Source: Phytoseiulus persimilis
Lineage: Eukaryota > Arthropoda > Arachnida > Mesostigmata > Phytoseiidae
Assembly: GCA_037576195.1 (NCBI GenBank)
Contig: CM075102.1
Location: 20,332,745 to 20,396,744, forward strand
Reading direction: 5' to 3'
Length of the DNA stretch: 64,000 nucleotides
Below the pieces are notes generated by a model that was given only the letters and a program-made list of their open reading frames with translations, did no database searches and had not been told where the DNA came from. Position numbers and translations under genes: made by a program. Below, in pieces: positions 1 to 18,472 of this stretch; the first letter of the stretch is position 1, and every line of letters begins with the position of its first letter.

Positions 1-3000
1 GAGAAACCTGAACTGCAGAAATGGAAGGCGGTTTGTATGTCTCGGTCGACTCAGGTCGATCTCCAACGCAGAGCCCGGCGATTCATGTGGAAGCGTTCCG
101 CCGTCAACGCAGGCAGGGAATATGATATGGAAAAAGCCGTGAAAAGTCGCAGGTGGTTTTCCGTAGCGGCACTGGAACACCGAGACATCGTTCCGTTGGC
201 GTAGTTGCTCTTAGATTCTCAGAATGCGTTCTCCGGGTCACCGTGAGCTTCCTATCGCGTTAGAGATGAGACCGGTTCTTGAGCTACCGTCGGACCCACC
301 GACCACGTATTCGTGGGAAGATTTCCGCTGTTTTTCGTTTCCTCAAACTCGGGAGCCGTCGACCGGCGCAAGAGAAATCCACTCGGACTCGATTGGAAAG
401 CGTTGCGCATCGGACTTATTAACATACATAAACATACACACACAGCCCTACGCACTGCGGCTCGCTGATATAACATGTATATATCCGTGTGTATGCTGGA
501 CGGACAGGTCGGCTTGCGTGCTTACCATGGAGAGTATTTCCGCTAATGAAGTCCAGGGAATCACTGACGTAGCACGCACTATCTCACTTGCTGTCTGTGA
601 ACGTTCACTCGAGCAAAGATCGTTCTGTCGGCGCTGATGACAGACAGACACACACACAGCTCCGTGCTCTCGGGCGCTCACCGAGCTCCGATCCAATAAT
701 CTAAAATGGCTGCTGCTTCTCGCCCCGCGGAGACTCTCTTATTCGACGGAACATGAGCGAACGACGGCGTGAGCGACATCTGGGGTGGGATCGCTGCCCA
801 ACAAGCGCTCCTCGTGGCCAAAAATGGAACTAACGCCCTACCGGGAAGTCGGTGCGGGTTATCGGCAGGGGGAAGAAAAACACTCGCCAGAAATACCTCA
901 AACTCAGGAGAGCTTCGCAAATGGCGATGTTGTCCAGAAGCTCCCAACCACCCCGGGGAGCCCGGAGTTCCGGGACGGGGCGATCGAGAGGGGGGTGAAT
1001 AATTTTTCTCACGTAGTGGAAGAGAGCGAAGAGCTGGTTCCTCCTGACAGGCGTTTGAATTTACGCGGGTCTTGAGGCTCTCGGGACCTGGGCACCTGTT
1101 CTTCAACCGATACCGTGATATAGCATTCGGCTCGAGCGGAATATCGACTGTGAGGATCTCTATGACTCATCAAGGATGGGGTTGATACCGCAATACTCTG
1201 ACTTGATAAGAGTTTCCCAACTACTTCAGTGGTATCCGAAATAAACTGGCTGGATGCAAAAGTTCTGGGCCCCTAATTTCGATCGCTCATGACTCCGCTT
1301 CCAGGAGGCGCAGCAAAACTACAGAGTATACCAAATGCGCGGAATTCGATCGGCTCCTCGATGCAATTGAGCGCACCATGATTCGAGAGGCAGCGTGCTC
1401 ACACGAGCGATTCCAACGAGACGAGCATTGGCACACTCGCGCTGTGATTCGCCGGAGTTGATAACATGCCGCGCGTAGGAATGATCCTCGTTGAGATGGC
1501 GTGCGGGTACCGAGTGTCACCGAGGGCGGAGTACAGAGATTTGCATAATTGACCTGTTTCCAGCTATGAGCCCATATCCGTCAGGAGTTCCTCCGGAACA
1601 ACGTTCACAGCTACAGTCAACTCCAGGCAGCGGTAAGAGTCCGCCTGTAGCTTGTCGAACTAGGAACTGGTCCCGTGGAGCTGCTATCCGTTGAATGCAC
1701 TGCTTGCGGAACGCGGCGCAAGTTGAATTTGCCGAAGTCCCTTGCTTTGGAAGTCTACTGATGACAGTCGGACATTGCCTTCTACGTGGGATCGTTTCGA
1801 TTGTCCTTATCGGAGAAAAAGAGGTGAGGCCAAAGAGTCCAGCTGGCATCATGTGTGGGCGGTACGTCTTATTCAGGGGGTAGAAATTGAGGAGGGGAGG
1901 GAAAGGAGGGCGAGCTGGGTCGCCCATGCCCTCCCTTAAAAGCTGCCCCACAACATGCCGTCAGCTCAACGTAGATCAATCGTGTGGGAGCTCAAGAAGA
2001 ACTTACAAACAAACAGATCCTGGACTTCCATATATATTCAAATTTCTACTGCATTTGATGAGCATGGAGCACGCTCCTCTCCAGGCGTGCATCAACACAC
2101 AGCGAGGTCGGCCGTGGGGAGTGCCGTCTGCTGAGCGGTGCAACGCGGGGCGAAGCGCCGCCGCCGTGATGCGACATCTGCGCGCGGTCACTCTGGTTTC
2201 TCGGGATGTGATTGCACTTCGGTGCAAAGTGTTGTCATTGTGATGCCCTGGAGGCTGGAACTCCCCTTCCAAGGGCGAACCCTTGGAAAATTTCAAAAAT
2301 ATTGAGTCTTCGATCGGTATAAGGCCTCGGCTACTGTGAAACTATCCTGAGAGCTCATGGAGCCTCCCGAGTCTGATGCTGGGTATGCATGGAACGGGGC
2401 CGACGCTCGGTCGATGGTTAAAATCAAACGATTCCTCATAGTCAAAGTACCGGGACACCTATCCTATGGCCGGAGAGATCCGATGCCTGTCTCGAGGGCG
2501 TTCACGCAAATGAGCGACCCTTTCGCGGTACTCAGCGCTGTTCGTGTCGGGACGGGTAGGATAGGAGAATCTACTTTCCAACCGCCTCCGCTCTGGCGAA
2601 GACCCTCGACTTCCAGATCCTCCATGATCCTGCGTCAAAAATCGAGCATGGTATTCTCCAACTTTCGCCAGTCCTTGTTGCTCCCCAGCTGATCCTTCGA
2701 TGGCTCGTGGTCAGGGACCGGAAATCCGTTCGCTACTCACTTCTCTGCATCTTGTCGACGTCTCACGGAGGACGACAAAGGATGAAGTCGACAGGGAGCT
2801 AAAGGGTTCCCTAGATGCTGTGATTCTAGACTGTATCGTTCGGGATGGGGCTGTCAATGGTCTCAGGTATTCTCATTGAATGCTGGAAGTACTTTTCGGT
2901 GCTTGGTCCGGGACGAATCGTACCTTGAGAACGAGGTGGTACTCGAGCTCGCAGACTGTGTCGATCATCCACAGAGAGCCCTCTAGGCCGGACCTAAATT

Positions 3001-3744
3001 GCGGGGTGGGGGGAACGGTCCACTGAGCCTCCCCAAAGACGCCACTGAGGGGGCGGGTCTGTGTTTCAACACCTCCCCCGTCATTCATTTAATGGAGAAA
3101 AGATTCTACCATCGGGAATCAGCTGATTCGCACCATAAGTTCTTAGTTTCACCCGGGGCGAATCTCGAGCGCCATCAGGCTTTCACTCGTGGTTCAGCAA
3201 TCGAGAAATCATTCTTGTTACAGATAAGCGAAACGAACAACGTTTCAACACCAGTTCTCGGTGAAGTTCGACTGAAAACTTCCATCAGGCTCATCGGTGA
3301 TCCGACGACAGTGTGCTCCTCCGCGGCCCGGCCGAGTGCGTGTTTGTTGATGCCGCCGCCGCTGGTATTGAAAAACATTTGCTTGGCGCTAACGCTAAGC
3401 CTAACGCTCAGCCACCGACCGTAGAACGGGTCGGAGTCCTCTATTCGATCGCAGATAAACTGAGAAAGATGAGGCGATTTCCTAATCGGAGGTTCGCTTG
3501 CGCGAGAGTCTGTATGAAGTGCGAAGACGCCGTAAAAGTTGCGCGACTCGCCACGATTCGGGACTCCGCTTTTCCCGGTGAGGTCGTTCCGTCGGATAAG
3601 CGAGTGGAACACACGGATAAGTGTTCTGTTTGTTTGAGTTTATGTTGCGAGCCGCAATGGCATCGAGCGATTGGTAGATTGTTTGCAGTGTAGGGTGGTG
3701 GAGCGGGTGTTGGCTGAGAACACTGCCAAGGAGGAGAAGACTTT
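1..3744. other. Intergenic region and probable DOT1 5' leader
   Basis: No reading frame here has recognisable domains or a convincing exon structure; open frames up to about 145 codons on both strands overlap one another and look like chance. The last 400-450 bases (about 3300-3744) include short CG-rich patches such as a GCCGCCGCCGCTGG stretch near 3350, compatible with the DOT1 promoter or 5' untranslated leader. An in-frame TGA at 3715-3717 separates this leader from the DOT1 start codon. A short CA-rich run lies near 644-656. Confidence 0.5.
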
Positions 3745-9369
<5,625 letters not shown>

Positions 9370-10473
9370 GGAGAGGAAGATGGTAGTAGTATTTTGCCGT
9401 TATTAGTTGAAGTACAAGAGGTTAGGGATAATTTATGCGTTGTATTATACATACTTATCCAATGCCCAATGATTGGTAATCATCATGCCGACGGATGGAT
9501 GCTGCAGTGATCTCCTCATGTTACGTAATGTAAATACGTTCAGATACATACAGAAGGAACGAAGCCTATCGAACCGTAGCCTGCGACGGAACTCCCATGT
9601 CAAACAGTCTCTGGTAGTGTGTGCGATCATCGACATTCGGGCGGAATACACTCGACGACAGCAGCATTCTTCCATGACGTAGCGCAACGGTCAGGTTTTT
9701 CATCGGTTCTTTTTCTCTCCTACTCTACGATGGTCGGTCTTTTGATATTTTTCGGTTTGCTACGTTCATATGAGAGGACGGAAGCGTAGAGGTCGATCGT
9801 GGAAACTGTCGGATCACGAACACGGTCAGAAGCAAGCCAGGTCAAGCCATTTTCTCAAATAATCTGCCCAAATCTTCTCCGTCGGGCCCCTCCGTCGAGA
9901 CCCGATGAAATTCTAGTGGAGGAGACCATTTACTGTTGTTTCGTCCCAAAGTGTGTGAATATTTTGAATGACGCGACAAGGCCTTCATGACTTATTGTTA
10001 GAGACCGAGAACTCTGGACGCGGAATCTGGGCGTACATGACAACCCGTTTCGAATGTGATTTGCGTCTGTGAATGAGTGGGAATTCGGAATGAGTTCTTT
10101 ACAGAGTGATGTTCATGCTGGAAAACTGAACGAATGTCACGTGCTGAATGGGTCGCTCCTTGGGCCACCTAATCCTTAACTACTTCTCTGTTTCTCTGTA
10201 TACCGCCATCACAGTTGCTGTGTGAGTCTGCAGCCGTTTTCGAAACCTTGATGACTTTGCTCTACTCTGACCCAACGTGTCTGTGTTCATTGTGTAAGTG
10301 TTTAGTGCAGACTAGATGGACTTTGAGTTCTTCTGAATGCTAGAAGAATCGTCGTCGATAACCAATGCTGCGAATGGAATTCATGTAGGTTACGCGCAAT
10401 TTCCGAAGGGGAATAGCCAACTCAAAAAAGGCTTCTAGACCTCTATTTGAAGACAACAACCTATTTATTAGCT

Positions 10474-10479
10474 AATAAA
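10474..10479 (+). promoter_or_regulatory. Candidate poly(A) signal for DOT1
   Basis: AATAAA lies about 1.1 kb after the DOT1 stop codon, the first canonical hexamer I noticed downstream on this strand. It would imply a 3' untranslated region of about 1.1 kb. A variant signal nearer the stop cannot be excluded. Confidence 0.4.
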
Positions 10480-13400
10480 GCATCAGCATTCGAACTGGAA
10501 GCAAGCGTTCTTAGGAAGGCGCTTTCGAAAAGTAATATACGATTCGCCCATGTCAGGGGCGCCCGGGTCGAACTGTGAGCTCGAGGAGTTCTATCGGCGA
10601 GAATCTGCGTTGTCGTCACCGGAGAGAAACGCACTAGATTCTATTGAAAAATGCTGGAATCATGGAGCTCTGTCCTTCCCGCTCTTCTCAAAAATGAAAT
10701 GGTTGAGGCAGCTCTTCGTAGAGCAAAGTGCGCGGCCGGCCATGCGACCTCTTATACGATGAGACGCGCTCAATCGGCAAGTTCGCTTTCTCAGCCCATA
10801 GTCGGTGGTCTCGTAAACTATCTACTGATTTTTGGAGCGCTTACCAGCACTACCCGGATCTTGCGATCGGCCCAATATCATGCGGAAGTGCTTGAACTCA
10901 TGACTGTGCGAATGTATACGAGAACGCCTCTCCGCCTCGTCATACTCTCCATCCTCGCGTCCCAGTATCTCCAATCATAGACGAGATGGTTGAGCAGGAA
11001 GAACGGCTTGTATCGTACACGCCATTTCGCTGAGCTGGGCGACACGAAATCCATTTCTAGCACTCACGATCATTCTACCTCCGAGCAAAAATGAAGAAAA
11101 GTTATTTCGGCCTCCGGTGCTACAGGTAGACGGGGATGAAGAGATGGCAGGAATGAAGTTTCTGCTGGGCTGGAGAAGTTGACCGTCGGCGCTCACCACG
11201 TTGGCTCAGTTTCTTGAAGCGAACTGCGTTTCAAGGCGGTGAACGGATACAACCTGAATGACATCGTAGAGGCAATATGTAAATTTGAAGAGGATCCGAC
11301 TCGAGTCTCGTTTTTTTCGGCCTTGAAAGTTCTGGGGAATCTCCGCCGCTGTGCAAGGCTAGGAGGGAGTGAAGAGAGTGCGCTGCGAGGATTCCGACCT
11401 TCCTGAACTCGTGTCTCCATGAAGTATGGTAAAGGAATAGAAGCAAACCTTGCGAACATGTCCTCCAAGAAATCGACCGCCGCGTCCGACGAAGTTGAGT
11501 CATTGCGGCAGATGGCTAAAAATGTCACCTCTTTGTCAATATTGACACCTCACTGTGTGAATCCAGGACCCGGATAACCGGACACCGGATGGAGAAATCA
11601 TCTCCGTTTCAATTGAGACTTTTCTAGAGAGTTCATCTGCAGGCCTCTGGCAGCGGCTCGTTTGACGTCGAGGGAATCAGGGGACACTGCATATAGCGCT
11701 TCAATTTTCGTCGCTCACTCACAGTCGTTTTCGGGAGAGAACCCGTGCATCAAGTCTATTCAGAGTTACGCTGATACTGAAAGCTGGAAACCTTCCTGGT
11801 ACAGCAGTTAGAGGCCGCCAGAAATCGTTGCGATTGGAGTCGACAATGCGGCCGGAGAACTGTGTCATAGTGCGGCTCTTGGCACAGATTAACGGCATCG
11901 TCTGCGTAAAGGGTCGAAGGCCGCAGATGTCAAGAAACCGTACTCCTTTGCAAACTACTTCGAACGCGCCGTATCAACGCTCATAAAAAGACTCACATCA
12001 CTCGCTCGGAGGCAAAAAGCAGTAGCGGCTCTACGGACAGAACAGAGGGAGCCAAAGAGAAGTGATTTCGCTTCGCCCGCGGGGAACACGCAGACAGAGG
12101 ACCCATCTCTCTGTACGGATTGGAGCAGCGCAGTGGATAGATAGTGATCGTGCGGCGGCTCGAGTCCGAAATCGCCTGTTTTGTGGAGTTGATTCGGACA
12201 AGAACAGTGCGAGTTGACCAGAGAAGCTCTTACACTGCAACACGGCTGTGACTCTAGAACGGAGAGTGATGAAATTCTTCAAACGCCGAGGAAAGATACG
12301 GGTGAGTACTGTAGCAAGCTTCGAAGTCAAGGATTTTCGGTCCAAAACATGGGTCTCCACATCGCGGAAACGATGAACGTTCGCGTTCCTCTCGAGAACG
12401 TTACGCCACGGCCAGGCTCTCGCTAGACTAGGTTCCTTACGTCGGGAACACGACCCGATCCGAATCAGAGACCACGGGCTTTCCGCAACAGCCCCACGTT
12501 TAATTAGCCCCGAAAATTCCCGAATTCTCGGAAGTAACTCAACACACCCGGAATGTCGATTATCGCGCCTGTGGGAAAGAGATTCCGGGCCCTTTATGCC
12601 TTTGCGAGATCCTGACTTCCCAGAGGAGTCTGGCTACCTGTTCCTCGAAATAATTTTCAGCTTTTCGCAAGTACTGAAGCCCAGGTTCTCCTGGAATGAA
12701 TTCAGAATGGAGTAGAAACCTCTTGCAGCAACGATGGTTAGCTCACCCGGATCCGTTCACAGTCAGAGTTTTGAATTCCTGATGGGAGTTTGATGAAATC
12801 ACGAAAGCAAACTCATCAGTGTCACCAGAATCGATCTCCTGGCATGCACTGGCGTGTACACGAATCTCACAATGGAGGGGGGGGGGGGGGGGAGCAAAAG
12901 AGCATGGTCATCCCTTCCTCAAGCGAAGATACGCCTCTCCAGGAACGATTGAAACTCAAAATGGTGACCGAAAAACCGTGCTGCCGTGAAGATTGAGAGC
13001 GCCACGTCTGGAGTAGATCCCTGGATTCCTCCGGAATCAAGCTGAATCTGATTAGCGCCCGGGACAGTATCGTGAGTTGGGTGCAACCCTAGAGGCAACA
13101 CCCTGGTTGCCCCTGGGGTTCCCGATTCGACCTTCCCGAACATTGGGGTCGCCGTGACCTACTGTCTCTGAATACCCTGATCGAGGATTCCAACAGCGAT
13201 GAGGCATTCCTTTGGCTCTAGTCTGCAACCAAGTAGCTCAAACGCTACGATTCCGCTGTTTGATTACACGCCTGTGAAAAACGGTTATTGATGTTTCATG
13301 TTGTGCATGAGACGAAGAGGTGGACTTCCATGCTTGCGGAGCATTGGCGAACGTTCACCGAGTCAAAGTATCTCTTCGGGAACCTGAGACCCCCAGATGC

Positions 13401-16400
13401 ATTGGTCTCCTTCCGCGCTGCTCTCCATCGACCCCGCGAGAAGCTTCTCTAGCGCGTGGCTCGGTGGTGGCGGTTGAGTCGGTTCTGGCGTTCGTCTATC
13501 GACAAGAGAATCAGAGAAACTCCAGGAAGCATGTCCGCACAACCGGATGGTACTGATAGGAAGTTCAACAGTGAACTGATATTCGGGCTGAATGATCGAT
13601 CCAACGCCAGGGACAACAATTGTATCACCTCTATGGAAAACAACGGAAGGTGGAGGCTTTGAAGCTGGAAAGAACTTCTCCCGATCCATTCAGCACTGAA
13701 CGGTCTCTTCATTCTGAACGGTTTGAAGTGCACGGAATCTTCGACAGTCTGCCCACATCCTTCCCTGATTCGATGTCTCGACGCCTTTGCGAATTGATTG
13801 GATTCCCGCACTGAGAGATGCCATGCCTCGATCGACCCGAAGAATTCGATTCGTCAAGTTCACTGAATCACTCCGGCTGGAGAGCACTGTAGCCAATTTA
13901 CGACTCCGGCCAACGAAGCTAACTATCTGCTTCCCTGAGTGCTCTCAATGGAGTAGCATCGGGCTCGAACGTGATCTAACATTACGGCAACTACTTTTTA
14001 AATTGTTCCTCCGAGAGGAATTAGATTCTTCCGCGAATAGCTGGCCGCGTGACCCGCTTGGGTGGCGATTGTTTGTTTGCTCATTGACCGTTCTCAATCT
14101 GTGTAATCAGCTACACGTTGCGGAATCTTTTAGGGGCTGGACAGACGAAAGCTCCTAATCGGAAGCTTTTGTCGACGGCTTTTTTTCTCGCTTCGGTCAA
14201 TGGTCCCAAGTGCGCCGTATTGAGCCGACAGCTGAGCGGAAGAGTCACATGAATACTCCAGCGAAGTCGACGTTCCGAATTCTGTGATCTCCATTTTACG
14301 AATGGGCTACGAGCGTCAAAGAGCCTTGAGATTCCGTTTCGAAGCGGTTCCTTGAGCTCGAAACAGTCGAGCCCGACGGGAAACAGTGGAGTGCCGAGGA
14401 GTAACCTTTGGAAAAGCGTTCGAAACGCAAGACCAACCTCCGGCGTGAGCAAGCAAGGTCGTTTCTTAAGGGTTTTTGCCCAGCCAAGAGCGCGTGGCTC
14501 CATCGCTCTCTAAACAAAACCTCGAAGCCGGCGGCCTTGCTCTGGGGACGGCTACACTGTAGAGATGAACGGTAGTCTGACTGTCTCACGATCGAGTCGA
14601 TTGTTGGCGGCTTTCCCTCACGATCCAGCACGATCGGCCTGTCTTGCACTTTGCTCGTTTGTTTTCTTCCGCAGCTTGATTCTCGAGCCGACCACTGGAT
14701 AGTTTAGTGTTTACCTGAAGATAGCGGCCAGCCAGCGGTATCACCGTAAAGCCTGTTCGTGATAACCACTGCCTGCTCGGAACTCGAGAGAGCAACCGGC
14801 AAGGCTGGTCATAAAGCTCTGGAATTTAGAGTTCTTTTATTTCCAGGGCTTTGAAGAAAGCTTTTGCGCATCACTGTGGTGTTGTTCTGTCGAATGCCTT
14901 AAAAAAAAAGCTCAAAATGTGTGTGATGGCGCTGTTCTCGAGTTCACAATTACCGACCGTCCACCACTCGCACATGGCATCAGTTCAGTCGATCGAAGAT
15001 GACTGATTTGCAATTTCGGCGACTTACGCTCTCCAGATTGTAACAATTGGCTCGACATCGGGAAGACGCCTCGAAACGCTACCAACGCGGCTACACGGCT
15101 CTGTTGAACTAAGTGTAAACTATTTTCACTTGACCAACACATATGAGACCGTTTCACTATTTCGGAAGGCTGAGATTGTGCCATCAGACGTTCCCGATAA
15201 TAACGGTGGCTCCATCTTGAATTGAAATTGAGGGGGAGTCCAACGACTTGCTCGAACGAATGGGACTCGGACCCGCTATTGAGCTGAGCGGTACAGATAT
15301 CTGTCTCGATCGCTCTGGCCAGGATACAAAGCACTACGATTGTCCCTCTATCATCTTGTCTATCGAATCTCTTCAACATGAGGAATGGTGTAGCTTGGTG
15401 ATGCGTTTGTTTTCCCAGAAAGGTGGCTGTCACTGCGGCCATTCAGTCATTGAGGCCGCCTCATTTATTCTTTAATCCGTGAACTAACCACTGTAGGGAG
15501 TTTGACCCCAATATTCGATTTGGGTGATCTCCAATCGAAGTCACCGGGCTCTATCTCCTTTGACCAATACGATCAGCGGGGTCCTTCCTCCTTGCGAGGA
15601 GTTCAAGAGTTCGGGGGAACTCCAAGGCCAGGGAAAAGAAGATGCGACGGAAAGCTCGGAAGTCGAAACGACAGAACGTCCGGCGGACTACCCGAGGCCG
15701 TCTCGATATCATTAAGGCCCGTCGAGGAAGTATTGTGATAGTCGTAGTGCTACTTGAAACAATACAGCCCTCGGAATGGTCTCATGGTTACGGTTGTCAG
15801 TACGACGGTTAATCGTTTTGCTCTTCCCACGTCTGGGCCGTTGTTTCCAAGTGCCTGCAAGCACATGATTTCGAGGGACTCCACGCCGAATCACTCAAAC
15901 ACGTTATCGCCATAAATGCTTCTCTCCTTGGTCATCAGACGGTTGAAAAGGCCACAAACGCATGCAACCAAAGAAGACGGGTTCGGTTGACCACTGACTC
16001 GTCAGTCCACTGCTTCGATGAAACAAAAACAACTTATAGATATGTAGCAGTGAATGGGTCACGACGCAAGTCGCATCGAGAAAATCTTCCGCGCAGAAAA
16101 ACATCGGTATGGAGACAGACAACATGGACGCCACTGACTCGACGAGGCAGCTTTGCCACGAAGTTTCGCGCGCATGCTTTGCTTGCGTGGACTGAGTGCC
16201 GACTCAGCGCTCGGAGCCTACGTGCTCAAAGCCCATTGCAGACTCAATATGCGATTGCTAAATCGGCACAACAGGAGCATCCAATGCCCATTGTGAGACT
16301 TCCGAGGTTTTCCACACTCTGGGAGCGGAAGTTCCGAGAAACTCTAGCCCTCGATACAATATGAAGCAGGCGGAAGCTTTCCGGGATCAGAATCGGGATT

Positions 16401-17590
16401 TTCTCGAATACTTGGCAGCGTGAGTCGGTCCCTCGAACGGGAATCCGGAGCGCGAAGCTAAAGCTTCGCGGCGTTCAGTGAGTGCACTGTGTCTTCATTA
16501 TTGGTGCACCACTCCTGGAGCTCTCAGAGTTGAATGAGGAGTAGTGTCTCTGGTCTTGAAATGGAAGGAACTATGATTGATTGTGGCGATCAAGAAGTAA
16601 TTTCCCGTGTCCGGCGACATGTCACGATTCACAAAAACCAATGATGAGTACCGCATATCCGGTTTTTGTTTTGCTCTAACCACATGATATCTCAAGTCCA
16701 ACGTTCGAGAATCATGGCCCAGGAGCTAGCTGATCGCGAATCAATACTTCAAGACAACAGGTCTCCTCCCACGTTGCGCTCCGCGAGCTCTAACGTACCA
16801 TTTCGCAAGCATTCGTGTACGAAGAGGAGCTTTCACTGTTACTTCCGCTGGAGGAGATTCTCCTGACCTCGGTGTAAAAGTTCGCACAAGGGAATAATAG
16901 ACTTGCGGCAAGAGTTACTCTCGAGATTGGGAGCGAACCTATATGATCAACGCGAAGGTTCACGTTCCCGGAGCTGAATTCCTCAGCTCGTCTCCCCATG
17001 AAGTTTTCGAGTACGGAAACTCTTCTGATCGTTCGAGACGAAAAACTCGGCCTTGCAACGTGATTCGAGAAGTCGATGCTGGTCCTCATTAAAGGTCTTC
17101 GACTCAAGTTTCTGGAATGTGAGCCGAGCATTGCGGACTCAGGTCGAGTTTTGAACGGTCGATTGTTGGTAACACATCGTGCTCAGATATTTCCTCAGGA
17201 GTCGCAAATTGGGAGGCAGAGCGTCCGAGATGCTGATCTCGTCAGCACAGCACCGGCATCAGTTGTCATGCCGGGCCAACTGCCGCCTGACGACGACCGT
17301 TGACCGCACCATCGGATGTCGTCAAGTTAACTTGGTCGAAGACAGGGGTGAAGGGAACTATATCCGATGTCTGAAACGATATCCTACGGCTCGTGTCATT
17401 TGTCCAAAATCGCTCTCGCTGTGATTCGCGATCAACAGACTCCCTCCAGTTCTCTATTGTTGATGGGTTTATTGAAGAGTGGATAACAAGACAATTGCAG
17501 CCTGGCTAGCGCAGATAGCAGCTGTCTGCTCGAACTACCTGTGCAGTGCGCTGTAGCTCTTTTTTTTTATTATCTGCCCGTTTAGTTTTC
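10480..17590. other. Intergenic region without a supported gene
   Basis: About 7 kb with no recognised domain. Overlapping open frames occur at 10550-10762 and 10651-10980 (+), 13363-13689 (-), 13787-14158 (+) and 14912-15442 (-), but none has a family signature or clear splice partner. The 108-codon minus frame starting at 13689 (VVFHRGDTIVVPGVGS) reads somewhat like protein and might be a decayed mobile-element remnant. A 16-G homopolymer lies at 12877-12892. I see nothing else I can support. Confidence 0.4.
12877..12892 (+). repeat. G homopolymer (16 bp)
   Basis: Uninterrupted run of sixteen G following AATGGA. Runs this long are slippage-prone, and the length in the assembly may not be exact. 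It lies in a gene-poor stretch. Confidence 0.95.
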
Positions 17591-18472
17591 TGAAGTGAAG
17601 GCCGGCCGCGACGATACGGAGAGCGCAGCTGAGTGGGAGAGGAGGCGAGGGCGAAAGCAAATCAAAGCGGCGGTTACTTGTTTATTGACGCAGCATAACT
17701 TCGAAAAGAAGGGTGTCGCCTTTCCCCCAGTGGTCGGATAGCGATGAGGAGCTCCAAGTGGAGTGGACATGGGATGAGACAAGGAATCGGGAGACTGAGC
17801 AATGTCGGTGCATCTGTCCGGTTGAAGGCTGGCCAAAAAGCCCCCGGATCGACATGCAACGAGCCGGAGAGCGGGCCTAGCCACAGCTGTTCGAGCCGGG
17901 TCTTTCGGAGAAACCCAATGGGGATGCAATTTCGACCCAAAGCTCGCGAAACTTCCCTGCTTGGAGGTCTGACACCACGGCCCCGGAGCCAGGGTGGACT
18001 CGCCGATCTTGGATTACCTCGTACAGGCGCCCTGCGGCTCACGGAGGCGGCGGGATTCTATATTCTTCGGCGTCGGTCGTAGCGGCGAGAAAGTGAGAAG
18101 CAGACAGCATTGGTGCCAGTGGCTCCGCTGCTGCTGCTGTCGACGACTGCTGGTGGTGGTGGAGGAGTTGCAGCTCTGTGTCGTCGTCTTGTCGACTTGT
18201 AGTAGTGGTGGTGGTGGTGGACAAAGTACGGCCGCTGCTCGAGAACGATGCTGCCGCTGGTGCCGTCACCGCTTCAACTGCGACAATTTACACCGTAGCT
18301 GCTACTGCTGAAACATTACGTGGCCTCGCCTAAAAGCAACGACGATGGCTGCTACTTCTGCTGCTGCTAACGGGAGAAGTCCCTACTCAACATCGAAGCG
18401 ACTAACCAACCATCGGTCGAAATCTCAACCACAACAGCAACAACAGTCCTAACCACAACCTACGGCACAACA
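17590..18472 (+). promoter_or_regulatory. Probable promoter and 5' leader of the long MAST transcript
   Basis: The bases before the upstream MAST start codon change character. They contain imperfect CTG, GGT and GTC triplet runs at about 18118-18230 (for example GGTGGTGGTGGTGG) and a CAACA-rich stretch (CCACAACAGCAACAACAG) just before the ATG at 18473. Such low-complexity leaders are common in animal regulatory genes with long 5' untranslated regions. No TATA box was seen. The extent is approximate. Confidence 0.4.
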